Shown: positions 35,760 to 47,315 of the stretch, in pieces
How positions within the stretch are numbered: position 1 is the stretch's first letter
How the letters are laid out: each line of letters begins with the position of its first letter
NCBI GenBank assembly: GCA_021399445.1
Contig: JAJTUQ010000001.1
Span: forward strand, 3,782,001-3,846,000
Direction of reading: 5' to 3'
DNA: 64,000 nt
Source of the DNA: Xylogone sp. PMI_703
Taxonomy: Eukaryota; Ascomycota; Leotiomycetes
The notes under the pieces: model-generated
The model's input: the letters and a program-made list of their open reading frames with translations, nothing else
Told to the model about the DNA's origin: nothing
Database searches by the model: none
Position numbers and translations under genes: made by a program

Positions 35760-37432
35760 CTAACAAAATCACTAATATTGTCCGGTTTGCATTGCATTTT
35801 GGATACCTCTTTTCTTTAATTAAAATGATGATACCTTATTATGCGCCACACAGCGCATAATAAATCGATGCTCTGGGTTGGGGGTTCAGGTAATGGGATT
35901 CTTTTTCATGCTCATATTTTTTGTCCTTTTTTCTCCAAGAGAGCCGCGTCTTCTACGATACTTTGAGTACAAAAATACCTGTATTGCTTAAGTTGTCAGG
36001 ATGTATATTATCATATATCTGGCTGTGGGATTTATCAAACTTAGATGCTCTGGACTCCTATTTTTGCTGCCTCTATATCAGGGAATTCTCGGAAGACTCC
36101 AAGGCGTCATCCTAATATATGATAATGTATCTCTGGTGGGAACTTGCTACGTGCTTTAAGTTCATAAGATCTTGTGATTATATCTTGGCAGCCATCCCTC
36201 TTTAAGCATTACCACTCTAATGTTGACTATTTCCGAGCAAGTGTTTGTAATATATTGTTTGATACCAAAATAGTAAGAGCAGTTTGTCCGTCAAATGCCT
36301 TTATTCAAGACAATATTAATAATAATACTAGTAAAGTAAAATGAACAGAAAGCATTTTGTACTTGCAAGGTCTACAATAGCAGTATTCAAATGGTCTGCC
36401 TATGTTTGCATATGAGAAGCTGGCCCATTTGGAGTGGATCAGGTAACTTCTTTAACTCTTCTATTAGATGAAGTGTTCATCATCACCATCATTATCATCG
36501 GTATGTTTGACCATGACAGAAGCCTTGGTGAGCATGTCAAGAGAATTCTTGAATACACTCGGCTTCTTTCCTGGTGGCTGACTTACCACTCTATATGGGA
36601 GTGGGGGGAGGAAGAGATCATCTCTTGTGCCTACCAAATTTATACGAGCTGGTTATTGTTGGCTATGTAACTCACTACCTAGATTCACTAAATGTATATT
36701 GAGATACTGTTTGATTAGAGTCACTCTTATTTGAAGCTAGGAGGTATTTTTCATTCTATAGTTTGTATAAGAGAATGCACAATTTATATTCACTCCTTTA
36801 GAGTTAAGATGGGAATTGACTAGGGTATATCTATTCATCAAGAAACGAGAGCTAAATATTTGATTGGTGAAGGTAGTGCAAATACATTGCCTGCCATAAG
36901 TAGTTCATATCAATTCGCCAAGCACGGCAAAGAAGGATTGAAGTTATTTATAAGACGAAGAGCAATCGCAGGGTTCGCAGCTGAAGTAACAAGGCGGTCC
37001 AAAAGGGATACTAAATCAAGATCAGAAGTTGCGGTGCGGTAAATACAGCGACAGGTGCTTCCGATTAATATTTAATTCAGACTTTATCAACGTACACTCT
37101 TACAGTATGCATGCAGCTGCACTTGGATCCTTTGATTGCTCCCCGGGGAATCAGATTTAGATCTCATTTAGATGATCAGTCCAATGCTATCTAAACTTTT
37201 GCTCTTCTTAAGCATCATAAAATCGTGCTCTATTTAAGCTCTTTTCATCGTTCATATAATGCATTGGTCTCATAGAATCCTCCTAATGCACCAACCACCC
37301 AAACGCCCAAGAAAGGAATTTTTACATGCCCCCTTGTATGTATACCTTGAATATCCCAACGTCTAGTCTCCGAATGCTGGGCAACTAAGAAAGACAGAGG
37401 AAAGTGACTATAGCCATATCATAATTTATCAC
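35760..37432. other. Intergenic region between convergent genes
   Basis: This 1.67-kb AT-rich interval lies between the 3' ends of the bZIP and MMS19 genes. Apart from the hairpin at 35836-35863, nothing distinct was seen. Short open frames here lack any domain. Confidence 0.5.
35836..35863 (+). terminator. 3' UTR hairpin overlapping a poly(A) signal
   Basis: A perfect 11-bp inverted repeat (TTATTATGCGC / GCGCATAATAA) with a 6-nt loop starts 77 bp after the bZIP stop codon. AATAAA at 35859-35864 overlaps its 3' arm. It is probably part of the 3' end of the bZIP mRNA, but processing or a regulatory role is inference. Confidence 0.5.
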
Positions 37433-40400
37433 CTATTCCGATGTCTTCTCATCAAGAGCAAACCATGCCATTTTACAAACACCGGCTTTGAATCTCACCT
37501 CTCTGGAACTGTCCCCGAGGGCAATATTTAATTCGTTGTAGAGTCTTGGTCTTCTCTGTAGCAGAAGCTCTGATCTCAGATGTTTTGGTAGTGTCGTGAG
37601 ACAATCTACTGCCTTTACTCGACATGCAGCTGATGTAGCTACAGCATTATGCGTTCTTGCTGTCATCCTACTGATCAAACTATCAAGATGCTCCTCTATG
37701 ACCTTTGGAGCATCGGCCACAAATTTTATGAGTATCTCAATGGATGACATTTGTGTCTGGTCATCATTGGGCACATTAGTTCCCTCGAGTATCAGTGGCA
37801 TCGTCTCCGTAGCATGTGACGTGAGAAGAGATTCTGGCATATAAGATAAAACAGCAGCCAATGCAACTGAGCAATTCACCTTCACATCCTTAACATTGCT
37901 CTCTTTCCATATGGAGATTATCCTGGGGACAACAAGCTCAAAGAGTCGACCAATTCGGAGAGGTCTAATAATGCAGTGGTTCTGCTCATTCATGGTTGGT
38001 GAGGGTGCAAGGAGTATGCGGAAGCTCTGTGCTACTCTCCGACCTCGGGTAGCGCTTGTAAGCTCATCCAACATGAGTTGAATTAATGTTGGCGTCGTCT
38101 CATCATATCGTGCTAACGCAGCAGCCGTGAAGTATGCTAAAGTTTGATATACGTTATTAGTTTCCTCCTCAGATTTACTTTGAGAATCTTCGACCTCATC
38201 CTTCACTATTTGAATGAGTTTCCTTTCGTCGTTGGTAATACTTTCTTTCGTAGCGGCGAATTTGTTTATTAAAAGCTGCATGAATTCAAGAATGGCAATA
38301 CGAGCTGGTACTGAAGCCTGGCTTGTAGTGCTGATTGCGTTACGGAACATAGAGGCTGTAGTATCTCCAATATTGATTCGAAGACGAGATTTATCCTTCA
38401 CAATATTAGTATAGCCCAGGCCCTAGCATTATACAAGACATACCTCTCTACGTAAGCCGGCTATAAGAGACATTGACAAGATATTTGCGGTGCATTTATC
38501 TGCTGGTCCATGGAGCAGATGTTGCTGAGGGAGCATTAAAGAACCCTTTGCAGTTTCTGTACGGAATAGACCCCAAATCTGACTAGGTTCATCGGGATGT
38601 GCCTCATCATAGTTAAGTAGGAAATTGTTGAGTGGAGTTGTGCGCCGAGACCGTAATGCCAGTGTTGCAATCTTTCCAACCAGATGGACAAAGAAATCAT
38701 CGTAAATATCATTGTCATCCTTCTGTCCCTCCGTAATAGGCAACTCCCTTAATCCTATGTACCATTGATCGGGGTCACTGTCATTCTGTTTTTGCTTCGT
38801 CACAAGCCGATAGAGTAATTGCACTATCCATGTATATGGCCCAGTCTTGGGATCAACGTCGGGTAAAATGTCGCCTTTTTCTTCATCCCGATTGATTGCG
38901 TGATCGAACATCTCCAAGCCACGGAAAACAGCTGCTAATAATATCTTTGCATATTGTATCTGGCCTTTATGAGTAAGGACTGCATCCGTCAACTTCTTCA
39001 AGAGTGCTGTTTGAAACTCATCGAACAAACGGTATTTATAATTTGTGATAGCATTGAGCGGTGCGCCATCAGAGAATTCGATTTTGCATGTTGAGGTACA
39101 AGCAACTCGTGTAATCCCTTCTATGACCGTGATATGTGCTCTAATCTCTTCTTTCTGTGTGGCCTTCTCAGACGAAACAGAATCAGGTAGCTTATGTAGG
39201 AAACTGCGCAGTACGATATCCCGGAACGCTTCTGGATCTTCAATAGATATCGTCTCCAATGCGGAAATAGATTCATCATGAATCTTTTGGTCCAGCTTAA
39301 CATCTAAAGCGGTAGTAGTGAGAACATCAAATACTGTATTCTTTGCATAGCCGGCGAGGAAGTTAGGAATCTGAACAAGGAGAGTAAGTCCCTTAATAGT
39401 TTCGATGCGATACTGGGCATCCTCCAAATCAGTTGACATCTCCTGAGTAATAGCTCCAAAATATATTTCGATTAGACGCTCTTGATATACACTAAGGGCA
39501 CTGATCATCGCCTCCTTCTCGGCCAAGAGTTTATTAGGATCTGAAATGTTTTGCTCTTTATCTAAAGCTTCTCCAACTTCCAGTCGCGCTCGTAATAAGT
39601 AGTTAAAAATATCCAAAAATTGTTTCCGGTCTTTAGTAGAATCCAAATCCTGCCAGATGACTAGGAGCACAGATACCGTACTCTTAATAACGATACTAAA
39701 CGCAATTGGTGATGTGGATGCAATAGCAGCCAGAATTCGGCCGCATGGACGAACGAATCTGCGCTCAGGTTCATGCAGACGTTGAATGCATTGTCTGCAT
39801 ATATCAACTACATATCTGACGAACACATCATCCTCATTATTCCAATCTTGCGAAAGTTTTTGAAGTGTTTTTGTCATGCTGCGGAAAACTTTTAACGTGC
39901 CTTCGATGAAGTCCTCATTTGTACCGTTCAGCACTTCAAACTTGAGAGCATCGTATACTTTTGTGGACCATTGCTGAGCAACTTGAGGTGAGTATGTAGC
40001 TGCACATGTTGCCATGGTTTCTAGAACATCCAGCTTCACGTTAGCGGTGAGATCCTGGTCAATATCAAGTTGCTCAATCAACCTAGGGAAAGCCCATTCT
40101 GCATAAAGATCAGAAGACACAAAACATTGTAAGAGCAAGACTTTGAGATGGTCAATGCTTGGCTTGCTTTCGTCCCTTGCATTACCACCCATCTTGATAG
40201 GGAAATATCGAATATAAGATTCCCATATATTTTTGGCACTGGCGTGGGACAAATCAGGCCCCAGATCTGCATACATCTGGAACAGGATACTTAAACATGA
40301 AGGATCTTTTTCAAATTCCGCTATGGAGACAAGCCCACTGGCATACTCGTCTCGTCCTATATCAGCATATAAAGTTGACTTGTACTTTTTAAAGAGCATG

Positions 40401-41019
40401 TCAAGAAGCTGGAATAGTACTAGTCGAGTTGCTGCTTTCTGTTCTCGAAGAGTATCTCTCCTAGCAATGGCGAACATAGCTTTTACTATTTCTGCTGAGT
40501 CGCTTTTGATGAACTTATTATCCATCTTTGCTAACAAAGATAGAGACGTAAGAACCTCCTTTAAGCCAGCCCGATAGCTAAGAATCTCGTCTGTATTATG
40601 CAGACGATTGCAAAAATATTCAACAAGCAAGTGTACTATTTCAGTTAGTTTTTAAAAAATTGACAATGAGGATGTTGACTTTACCATCTTGTCGTGAATT
40701 TAATTGATTTTGCATACGAGTCAGCACCGAGGTAAAAAGTTCCAGACCTGAAAATCAGTATTTGTTCCTTACTGAGTCAAGAATACACACCTTTGGCAAC
40801 ATCAGTAAGGGAGGCATCTTCACTGATGTATTGCTGAAGATCTCTCAGAATTATCTGAGGTGCTAATGTCCCCTGATCAAAGCCTATCCTCGATTTAATA
40901 AGGTGGTACCAAAGAGTTGAGAGTCATAGCTTACGTTGAGCTATATTACTGGACATATCCTCTTTATCCTTGACAGATGTTGCAGACATCCACTCAGCAA
41001 CGGTCCTTTCTTCCGTCAT
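37433..41019 (-). CDS. MET18: MMS19 / MET18, cytosolic iron-sulfur assembly targeting factor
   Basis: This HEAT-repeat protein, with CIAO1 and CIAO2/MIP18, delivers Fe-S clusters to nuclear DNA-repair and replication enzymes. Exons are 41019-40935, 40883-40791, 40747-40685, 40635-38444 and 38395-37433, encoding 1131 aa, typical for fungal members. The N-terminus (MTEERTVAEWM...) leads into LAPQIILRDLQQYISEDASLTDVAKGLELFTSVLTRM and LVEYFCNRLHN, the usual entry helices. The MMS19 core includes DPSCLSILFQMY, followed by IRYFPI. The C-terminal block with MPESLL..H...MPLILEG and VRFKAGVCKMAWF is also family-like. The 43-bp intron 2 is among the shortest in the window, and intron 4 has a perfect TACTAAT branch site. 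The exon 1-2 junction was chosen because only the acceptor at 40884 keeps the frame. Confidence 0.9.
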
Positions 41020-42255
41020 TGTAGTATTGTATGGAGGCCCTTTCCCCTCCTATATCTGCTACTCTGATTCGATCGCAATGCTGATACCACGCTACTCATG
41101 GAAAGGAGAACTTATACCTAGAAAAATGTTAGGTAATACCCAATTTTCAGGGAAAATCAAAGCAGCAAATTTTAATCATAGCTTAGAAAACCCAATTTGG
41201 TGACTTTCGCGCCGAAACGTACCGTCCGCGGAGCGCAATACCATGAGTTCGCTGCCACACCCCAGGAAGACCTCTATTGGATACCCGTAAACGGATAGGC
41301 GCACTAAAAGGCCGTATACTCAATAGATATAGGTGTCGAGTTCATGTGTTTAGTACCTATACCTCAACAGCTTCAATTCGTAGTTAGGAATTAAAGACAG
41401 TGCGCGCAAAGTGCCGAAAATCGTCCAGAAAATCGTGCCCCTCCTCTATCGGAGCTATCGCAAAACAGCTTAGAACGAATGGTGGGATGCTGGTTCCGCC
41501 AAAGAAGAGGGGAGAGTCTCTCAGATGGGTCGAATTATCCTTCTGAAATTTGTAGATCCCAGTCATACGACAGAATTGGAACTGAGACTTAATAGGATCA
41601 GGAAATCACGAGAAGACAAGAGGGATATCCTTATCAAATTAGTAATTACTGCCGGGCGGTGGAAGGAGGTTCTATTGCTGAAATTGGAAAAGTGGATGGG
41701 GCTAGCGGAGGGGCTCGCTATTGGTAGATTACGGTAGTGGTACTTCATGGCCCGCGAAATTTTGGCGGACACTTATGTACCACACTGCCAAATATTCTGT
41801 CAAACAGCAAAAGGGGCAAAAGCAACGTGGTAGCGGCCAGGAATTAGAAACCGGAAGGTGAATAGGACAGGCGCAGGAGCGCGATATCTTGCTGCTTTCC
41901 GTCCAATCGGGGCTGTGTCTACTTTTCTTTCCTGATGCTTTTCTGGGCCATTTCTTTTCACAGCGAATCTTTTCTGCTATCTACAGATTCCATTTCCGGA
42001 TGGGTTGAAAGGGTAGAGGGGGATTTGTTATCAAATGTCTGATCAAGCCCGTGCTCTGTGTACCAATTTCACAAGATACGCTTTAGATCATTAATAGTGA
42101 AACTTTATATGTTGTTGTAAGATGGCTGTCTCTCATTCAGTTATATAGGCCCGGCCGAATCTAAAATATATATGATAGTGAAGTTAGAAGACTCATGAAT
42201 CTGAAGAACATAGGGAGCTCTAATCATCTATGTGAACGGGCTTTAGATGACCATA
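41020..42255. other. Intergenic region, MMS19 promoter and GTPase 3' end
   Basis: This 1.24-kb interval lies between tandem minus-strand genes. A 70-aa + strand open frame (41525-41737) has no support. No RNA gene or repeat was seen. Confidence 0.5.
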
Positions 42256-45200
42256 TTAGAGATGGGAGGGTGATATCAGCCCCAAAAAAAACTGGAAGTC
42301 TTCATCACCATTATCATCTACCATCATGAAACCAGCTTCCTCAGCTAAAAAGTCATCCTCATCATTCTGATCTCCATCCATAAATCCGTGCTTTGTAGGG
42401 GTAGGGGACGGTTCCTCCGTATTCCAATCCTTCTCCAGCTTGTCAATCAGCGGTTGTACACTCTCGCGGAGTTGCACTTTAAATGTAGAGACAGCTCTTC
42501 GTCGGCTAGCCCGGCTCCCACGAACTGAGTTATTATCAATGAAATTCTCGATGCCGTACTCTATTCTTCTCAATATAACGAGGAATCTTTTTGTTAATTT
42601 GGCACTGAGGTTGCGGATAAATGTATCGAGACCCCTCTGGATTGCTAAACGGCCCGCTTCGTGGATCTTTTCCCCCTGAAGCATCTGTTTCTGGTGGGTT
42701 TCTTTGTTTCGTTCGTATAGACCACTGCCTAGAATCGCATTAGGACATTCATATAAACTCTTTAAGCTGGATTTAGAGACTAAATAACTGGATCAATATG
42801 CCTCTTGAGAAATAAATGAACCTACCTTTCTCATTACCACATTTGTGATACATCGGAGTTAAGAATCCTTTAATGGCCGGTACAGCAAGCTTATGAGACT
42901 TCCTAATCGCTGCATTCACTTTCTCTTTTTCTCTAGCTATCTCATTAGCAAGCTGACTTTGCGTGCGAAGTATATATTCTTTCAGAAGCTATAATTCGCC
43001 CCCAACAATATTTTCAAGTTCTTCATATGCAATCTCATAAGTAAACTCTTCGATAAGTTCATCTCCTTTTGTAATGAAGCTATCCAGCTCCGCAGGAATT
43101 TGGTTGAATAGAACTTGATCCCAAAGCACTAGCAAAGGCCCCGTAAAGTCATGTGCTCTGTTTAACTCGGTTAGCATATTCCATCCTTCAGAATGGCAAG
43201 ACATACAAATCATCGTTCCATCGGTGTGCTCTTCGATTTGAGTCTGTCCAGGTTCCCTTGCGCTTGTTGATTGCCCTGTGAGTGCTCCAAGAAACGCCTT
43301 GCGCCCATCTTGCTGCTGTCTTCCTAGAAGCTGCTCCTGCTAGTATCTGTGCCTCTTTCATCTTTGGATAAAGCTGCTCTTGGATTTGTCGCTTGATATT
43401 ACCGGAGGTATTCAGAGCAAGCTGGGTGAACCTCTGTTTGTATTGGTGAGTGCTGCTCAATATAGATTTATTGAATTATCTACAAAGAGTGAAAAAAGTA
43501 CCTTTTTAAGCTCATCTACATCCTCGTCAAGAATGGAGCTCCATTGAACTCGCTGGTCAGATGTTAACATAGCATCACCAAGTGTGTCCGCTATCCAAGG
43601 CTTGATGGATTGGACTAATTGTTCCACACCGTCTAGAAACGCTTGAGCAAATTGCTGACGATCATCCAGAGTAGTTGATATCAGCCAATCTCTAAGAGCT
43701 CCAATCTGAGTATCTTGAATGTTTGTAAACCCTCTCTGTTTGTATCTCGGATTTGCAATATGCTTGAGATGCGTTGCAGCAGCCACACCGAATACTTTTA
43801 ACGGGACGTTAGCCTCCTTTTCCATAGCCTTTAATGTAGCCTCATAGTCACTTTCAATTGCTGCCGCAGAGAGCTGGTTTCGGTTGTCAATGCAGCTTTT
43901 CACGATTCTCGATTCAGCATACCATAGAGCCTTCTTATTACTGTCGATTCTTCGTTGGGTCGACGTAAGTTCAAAAGCATCCTTTTCCCGTTCAGCTTTA
44001 GTAAGTTCGATCAACTTGGTAACTTCATTTAACTTCTCGCGCGCTTTCTCAGTAGAATTCATTAGTATGAGAGGACAGTATAATGGTATGGGTGAAACTG
44101 ACGAGACTCGAATTGGACCTCTGAAATTTTGCGTTTTGATCCAAACTGAACAGCAGATGATTCTCCTAAGTAGAATTTAATATCTAAAACTTGCCGTTGT
44201 AGGTCCTTGTGTTTCATCATGGTGGAAATGAGAGACATTTTCCTGCTTCCAAGCTCCTTGATTTTCTGTCTTAGAGTCTCAATTTCGTTCCAAGTTTCTC
44301 TCAAAGTCTTGTGCAAATTCGCATGATGCTTAGAATAGTGCAAATAGTTGAACGACCTATCCGTTTGCGAGATAATGAAACAGAGCTTTCTTGCATCATA
44401 TCTCCCGTCAAGTTGAAGATTCCGTTTATTATGTTTCAGAAGAAGATCTTGAGCCTAAACGCTTAGTTGTCAGCATATACAATCTTTCAATAGGAAGGCA
44501 CATCGAACGTTTTTTTCACTGATAGCTCGAGTAGCGGGTGACACAATGCACGTCACTGCTAACTCTTGCTGATAGTTCTCCGCAGCTATGGATCTCGCAG
44601 TGTTACTATCCATACTACCAGGTAGGTCTACCAGAACTATGCCATCCTTGAGTATCTCTGACTTGACAAAGATCTTGACGACCTTGACGAGGGGCCATAA
44701 AGCAGAAGTCTTCTTGCCATATTCATCACTCTCAGTATATTGCCTGAGAATATCTGCGAATGATTCCTTATCACCTCCGTATATTTCCCTCGTAGTCCCG
44801 ATTACATCTCGTACTGCAGGGTGTTCCAGAAGTTCCTCGGCGGAGTGTTCCTTCAGCTTTTCAGTGGTATTGATTTGAGGATAGACATATTTGAGTTTAT
44901 CGACGGATTCTGCTATTCGGCCTTCTCTATCCAGATCTTCTTCTATGTCATCGTCATCATCTGGCATATCGCTTTCTCCGAGGTCTTCGAAGAGCTGGTT
45001 CAGCTCCCTTCTAAATTCATCCCTCGTGACAAAAACAATCTCGCCGCGGAAGAGCCTGTCTTCACTTGCGTTATGATTATAGGCTATTTCAATAGCCACT
45101 GCAGTGCATGCTTTCTCATGAGATGTCGGGAGCAGATCATCGTATTCTAGAAGGGCGTTGATGAGGGTAGTCTTGCCGGCACCAGTAACTCCTAGAAACC

Positions 45201-45505
45201 CAATCTTGACAGTGTAGTTCCGTTTACGATTCTTGATTATATCTATATTCATGGTCAGAATGTTATTCCAAGGCATATTAAATAATTTTACCTATCTGCT
45301 CTAGACGTGGCAGGGCTGAAGGTACTTGTTCAGCCTGAAGGCGAAGCTGCCGCTGAAGATCGTTCAAGAATTCAAGCCCACTTTTTGCAGCGGCTTCTTT
45401 TCTGAGTACTTGTTGTATTCTATTTCCATCACAAGTCTGGTTCCGCGGAGGTGGTGGTGAAAGACTCTTTTCGGGTTTGATTGTGTCTTCCATCACTAGG
45501 TTCAT
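42256..45505 (-). CDS. SLIP-GC-like dynamin-family GTPase with an in-frame TAG
   Basis: Seven exons were modelled: 45505-45292, 45242-44509, 44454-44119, 44047-43502, 43433-43207, 43157-42826 and 42728-42256 (954 codons). The N-terminal G domain has the P-loop GVTGAGKTT (about 89-97, K95), INALL right after it, an acidic insert (DDDDDIEED) and switch II VLVDLPGSMD (D277). A long helical region follows, with the motifs LQLDGRYDARKLCFIISQTD and WSTHRAINKRKGTW..NRRAHRWNDDL typical of fungal 'nuclear GTPase SLIP-GC-like' proteins. The reading frame of exon 6 is interrupted by one TAG (42989-42991) between IVGGEL and LLKEYILRTQS, while homologous-looking helix continues on both sides in the same frame. 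This could be a nonsense mutation, or a 90-nt in-frame intron (about 43046-42957, weak donor GTTTAC). Role unknown; animal SLIP-GC is linked to genome stability in B cells. A start at 45493 is also possible. Confidence 0.75.
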
Positions 45506-46302
45506 CCTTGAGACTGCAGCGGTAAACTTGATACTAACTCGTAGAAAAATTGATCTAGAAGTGAAGATAGATTTGGAAAGTTGAAAGTTTCAGAGACATA
45601 AATAAAAAGAACTCCCTTCGCCCTTCCAAATTGTGTAAATGCTCAAAGAATAAGGTGGGTAGAAGCACAAGAATGATATGAGTAGGAAAGTTGAAGGTCG
45701 TGACTTATCAAAAATTTTAGAAGTTGATTGATAATACTGTGATTTCAATGCCGTTAGTCCTGATTAGGTAGGAAAGAAATTGATAGAAAGGAGTAATAGG
45801 CAGAGATAGTATAATATATATAAATGGTGTCTCTTCTATTGCTCTTTCGATGGCTAGAATCTCTCTAGAACAGTAGAGATGAATTCGCCAGTCTTGGAGA
45901 TTCTGCTGGTCTCCGAATCAGGAACCATAGAGACCTTGCTCGCAATGCTAAGAAGCGAGCGCTATATTGCTATATTAAGCTAGTTAGAATAAATATAGTC
46001 GCTATTTGCATGGGAGAGGTCGGCGGCTACGTATATTTTCTCGGGACATACAATCCTAGTCTTAAGAAGACACATGTGAGAACTACCAGCTACAGCTATA
46101 ACTATTTCACTAGTGCCGCGAGGCCTTGACTAACCCCAGCCGTCTCTGGAGACCGATTAACAAAGATGCGACATGGTTGGTTTTCAATCAGACCTTGTAG
46201 ATATTGAAATTCTATGCGGACTCCGACCGCCCCATCCCTATGATAAAACTTTTACCGGCCTTATCAAAATGACATATAGGAAAGATCTAAGGGGTTGCAA
46301 AT
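45506..46302. other. Intergenic region, GTPase promoter and SPC2 3' end
   Basis: This AT-rich interval of about 800 bp holds no open frame of note. Several short imperfect palindromes occur between 45850 and 46000, but no defined element was recognised. Confidence 0.5.
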
Positions 46303-47111
46303 TCAGGCCTTCTTCCCCCTCTTCTTCGTGCTCTTCGCGGGGGTAGCCGTACTCGTAGCACTGATCTCGTAAACTTTAGATTCAGGCTCTACACTCTCAG
46401 CCAAAAGGCTATTCCACTTGTCCTCCATACTCACGCCCGTTCCTTCAGGAGCTTCAACTCCCTTCGGCTTACTTTGCCCCGCAGCCCTCCTTGGGTCAGC
46501 GGTGCCAATAACAGGCACTTGCGTAGCAAACATTTGTTGAAATGGCAACGCAACGAAATGTCCCTTCGAATCGAACCATTCGGTAAACGATCTTTTGATC
46601 TCAATCTTCTTGGCAACGCCATTGGTGTACGTCAAAACTGTCACATTATAGATGGGCACATGTTTCTTCGTGCTGGTGGATATTTCAATCCTGTCGCCTG
46701 AAGGTGAGGTTCCCACATAAACTCTTCCTTTCTCAACACCCCAGATCCAGAACGTTAATGCGCCATTAAGAATAGTGTAGAGGGCCACTGCAGCAGCTGT
46801 GTAGTACTTCGTAGCTTCAAAACCAAACTTGTAGTCCCAGAGAAAAGTAGCTGCGCAGATAGCAAAGGCGCTGTATCCTAGTGCAAGTCGCACATCAGAC
46901 AATAGGTGCGACTGTTTGAATTTCAGGGAATTGAGGTAGTTTGGGATAGCATCGTCGGAGGTATTTTTGAGGTCTAGAAGCCTGGTCAGTAATTGCCTAA
47001 ACTTCCTAATATTTCAAATTACAATTAAAATTTAGAGTTTTAAAGAACGATTATAAAATTGTAAATAAACCTACCTGATAGAGAATGTACCGAAATTGCC
47101 TCTTGAGCCAT
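46303..47111 (-). CDS. SPC2: Signal peptidase complex subunit 2 (SPC25 homologue)
   Basis: This is a non-catalytic subunit of the ER signal peptidase. Exon 1 (47111-47075, 37 nt) encodes MAQEAISVHSLS and joins, after a 101-bp intron, exon 2 (46973-46303), giving 235 aa. The joined region reads SDLKNTSDDAIPNYLNSLKFKQSHLLSDVRLALG, the conserved cytosolic entry into two closely spaced transmembrane helices (LGYSAFAICAATFLWDY and YYTAAAVALYTILNGALTFWIWG). The domain after the hairpin (VEKGRVYVG...) is cytosolic, and the C-terminus is basic (STKKRGKKA). The acceptor at 46974 was chosen because the AG just upstream of it (CCAG) would bring a stop in frame. The gene is divergent from EMC3, with 204 bp between start codons. 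Confidence 0.92.
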
Positions 47112-47315
47112 CTTTGTGGAAGTTACTGGAAAATTATGGGAGGGGTGCACCTTTCAAAGGTGCCGAAGTTGAGTGAACCGTGTCTTGAACTCTTTCCCCG
47201 GAGCGAGCCGCCAAAGCGTGAACGAATCCACATGGGTGGCAGTAGACTAAATCAACGTCACGCTTCACAAAGCTCCTTTTGCACACAACGTCAAGAGCTC
47301 TCACCTAGTGCAATC
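47112..47315. promoter_or_regulatory. Compact bidirectional promoter, SPC2 / EMC3, with 17-bp palindrome
   Basis: Only 204 bp separate the two start codons. A perfect 8-1-8 palindrome (GCACCTTTCAAAGGTGC, 47147-47163) lies 36 bp upstream of the SPC2 ATG and about 150 bp from EMC3. It could be a dimeric factor site serving both genes. Confidence 0.7.

Noticed and set aside
41525..41737. 70-aa + strand open frame upstream of MMS19
   Set aside because: Short, no domain, mirrored by an antisense frame of similar length.
43188..43460. Open frame start at 43460 (HQYKQRFTQL) as exon start in the GTPase gene
   Set aside because: No acceptor there keeps phase; the AG at 43434-43435 does and gives KK-RFTQLALN.
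45850..46010. Short imperfect palindromes upstream of the GTPase gene
   Set aside because: Arms are short and AT-rich; no terminal repeat, target duplication or coding remnant supports a mobile element.
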